A program made the translations under genes and the position numbers. Below, one piece after another: positions 62,841 through 64,000 of a DNA stretch of 64,000 nt. The notes beneath the pieces were generated by a model. It did not search any database. It had not been told where the DNA came from and saw only the letters and a list, made by a program, of their open reading frames with translations. The number at the start of each line of letters is the position of its first letter. Within the stretch, counting starts at the first letter, position 1. The stretch covers positions 188,167 to 252,166 of the forward strand of contig JAJXZT010000064.1 of assembly GCA_021779935.1 (NCBI GenBank). Reading direction: 5' to 3'. The stretch comes from Acidobacteriota bacterium. Lineage in GTDB: Bacteria; Acidobacteriota; Terriglobia; Terriglobales; Acidobacteriaceae.

Positions 62841-63116
62841 CTAGCCTCGGAGGGCCGGTTTGCGCTTGAACTCCCCGGCGATGAGAAAAACCGCCAAGCA
62901 AGCGGCAGAGATTGCGATGTACTGGAGCAATATCCTCCGGTAGTCGAGTAAATCTCCAGTAGCGCGTACGCGCCAAAGCCACGCGTACACGCAAATGTGA
63001 ATAGGAAAGTCTCCGACCATTTGGGCGCCCTGCCATGGCACCCAGAGACTGGCGCAGGTGATTAGCACGAAGTAGATGATCACAACCCACCGCTGAAACC
63101 GATTGAGCCGCCCCAT
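62841..63116 (-). CDS. Small membrane protein
   Basis: 91 residues with an AGGAGGATC ribosome site ahead of the minus-strand ATG at 63116. Two or three hydrophobic stretches are seen (WVVIIYFVLITCASLWV and YIAISAACLAVFLIAG). No family is recognised. It converges on the recombinase gene. Confidence 0.6.
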   Translation of the reverse strand: MGRLNRFQRWVVIIYFVLITCASLWVPWQGAQMVGDFPIHICVYAWLWRVRATGDLLDYRRILLQYIAISAACLAVFLIAGEFKRKPALRG

Positions 63117-63514
63117 TGTTTTGATCCTCCTGTTCCGCTGAATCTCGAAAGTTTTCGGATCGAAATCCTATCCGTGCCGCCCAGCCTCGTCCAGCGAATA
63201 GAAATTCCGTTGAGAGGTTCATCACCGATTCCGGCTGTGAGATTAGGGCCCAGATATTCTGCAAATTAAACCGGACAGAACGCTACCATTTTGGATCGAC
63301 CACCCTCCGTAATCAGAATAGATCGTGATCATTGAGCGGCAACCAGCCACACGAGGTCTAAAATGATGAATCGCATGGAAGTCGGCAGCTACAGCGAGCG
63401 CATAGATGGCAAATCAAAGTTGCAATAATCTCCGCCGTGCGCAACTCCGCGTAAGCGGGGCGTGTGGATTGGTACTCCACCGGCCGGAGTACGCAAGCTC
63501 CGGCAATATCTACT
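63117..63514. other. 400-bp spacer without a recognised gene
   Basis: Only very short frames occur. It holds the hairpin at 63472-63492 and a region of mixed composition; no insertion sequence, RNA gene or att duplicate is recognised. Confidence 0.5.
63472..63492. promoter_or_regulatory. Hairpin GTACTCC...GGAGTAC
   Basis: A 7-bp perfect inverted repeat (63472-63478 with 63486-63492) around ACCGGCC, 23 bases before the small basic protein. An operator or leader hairpin; there is no T-run. Confidence 0.45.
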
Positions 63515-63715
63515 ATGGCCCGCAGATACACACTGTCTGACAAGGCATGCGCCCAACGCGTGGCCGCAGCATCGACGAGCAGCGAGCGCAAACGTCGCGC
63601 CGCACGCGCCAATGGATCCCTCGGCGGCGCGTCAACTTCCTCTGCCAAGGCTGCTGCCGCCCGACGCAACGGCAGACTCGGTGGCCGCCCACCGGCGAAA
63701 ACAGCAGGGAAGTAG
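63515..63715 (+). CDS. Small basic protein with NGxLGG motifs
   Basis: 66 residues, rich in Ala, Arg and Ser. The motif A-A/R-R-x-N-G-x-L-G-G occurs twice (RANGSLGG and RRNGRLGGRPP), a pattern seen in small mobile-element and phage proteins. No clear ribosome site. Function unknown; nucleic acid binding would suit its charge. Confidence 0.55.
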   Translation: MARRYTLSDKACAQRVAAASTSSERKRRAARANGSLGGASTSSAKAAAARRNGRLGGRPPAKTAGK

Positions 63716-63745
63716 CGGCCCCCAACTTTCACCAGGAGGTGCTGT

Positions 63746-64000
63746 ATGACATCCCCAAACGCGGCCCCCGAAGAAGTCCTCTACAACGCCAACGGCGTAA
63801 TCGTCACGCCCTCGCTCATCCGTTTTTCTAACCAGACCTTCCCCGTCGCCGCCATCAACTCCGTCTCCTTCGGCGAGTCGAAGCCAGGAATAGATGGAGG
63901 TAAAGCAGTGCTGACTGTCTTCGGTATCGTGGTGGGCTTATTTATGGGCACTGCTCTTATGGCCGCCGACGCCCCGATTGTAGGGGTGTCCGTGATGGTG
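63746..64000 (+). CDS. DUF6232-like small membrane protein (partial)
   Basis: Starts at 63746 after AGGAGGTG and stays open for 85 codons to the window end. It begins MTSPNAAPEEVLYNANG; then VIVTPSLIRF..QTFPVAAINSVSFGE resembles the DUF6232 soluble PH-like strand pattern. A hydrophobic helix follows (VLTVFGIVVGLFMGTALM). Family function unknown. The C-terminal part lies outside the window. Confidence 0.65.
   Translation, partial: MTSPNAAPEEVLYNANGVIVTPSLIRFSNQTFPVAAINSVSFGESKPGIDGGKAVLTVFGIVVGLFMGTALMAADAPIVGVSVMV

Noticed and set aside
55918..64000. Second copy of the tRNA-Gln 3' end (right attachment site)
   Set aside because: Searched by eye for GGTTCGAATCCCTGGGG and variants; none seen, so the right end is assumed to be outside the window.

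Overview
The window reads as a 64 kb stretch of an Acidobacteriota chromosome, probably of the Terriglobia/Koribacter type. This is an inference from gene content: fused branched-chain 2-oxoacid dehydrogenase E1, BlaI/M56 pair, DUF1501-DUF1800 pair, DUF1844 protein, single-chain NifJ, and GC-rich codons. No 16S gene is present to confirm it. About the first 55.8 kb is ordinary, densely packed chromosome; the last 8 kb is an integrated mobile element.

Core region, in order. The 3' part of a cbiM-type metal permease gene runs off the left edge. It is followed by a BlaI repressor and M56 protease, an ICMT-like methyltransferase, a Gph-like HAD phosphatase divergent from a fused E1 (bkd), a saccharopine-dehydrogenase-like protein and a 57-residue zinc ribbon. 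Next come a methyltransferase, a DUF4097 protein, a family 2 glycosyltransferase, a stand-alone nuoB, a Rieske ferredoxin, a diguanylate cyclase, and the DUF1501/DUF1800 pair. nifJ then overlaps a DHOD-like gene. After these lie a methyltransferase, ribA, a TlpA-like thioredoxin, tRNA-Ala(CGC), ctpA, tatB/A-tatC, two M28 peptidases, an SSS symporter, terC, an unknown exported protein, nadB, aroB, ubiE/menG, an SDR epimerase, a CDF transporter, osmC, a selenocysteine glutaredoxin, an EamA transporter, a cytochrome c, ribF, a PhnP-like hydrolase, DUF1844, ygfZ, an exported HExxH protein, mtnP-pfkB, a membrane glycosyltransferase, murA, murQ, a serine hydrolase and an isochorismatase-like hydrolase.

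The most interesting single item is an 80-codon glutaredoxin gene at 40917..41159. An in-frame TGA sits exactly at the first cysteine of the CPPC motif, followed by a SECIS-like hairpin. It is best read as a selenoprotein (U-P-P-C). An ordinary gene finder that treats TGA as a stop would miss it.

From 55844 a tRNA-Gln(CTG) gene carries an integrated element. A tyrosine integrase whose last 20 codons run antisense through the tRNA lies at the end of a tightly overlapping leftward operon (winged-helix protein, replication-initiator-like protein, DnaC-like loader, excisionase-like HTH, integrase). An XRE repressor lies upstream. Rightward genes encode a CGNR-like zinc-finger protein, an unknown protein, a small regulator behind a perfect inverted repeat, and a serine recombinase. 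The element runs past the right edge; no second attachment site was seen. No phage structural gene is visible, so a satellite or plasmid-like integrative element is as likely as a prophage.

Intergenic spacers carry a recurring mosaic of short modules (TTTCGAG-type or GCTGCTGAG-type repeats, an AAAAGCAAAAGC-type stretch, and a hairpin), plus two copies of a 37-bp palindromic REP-like element.
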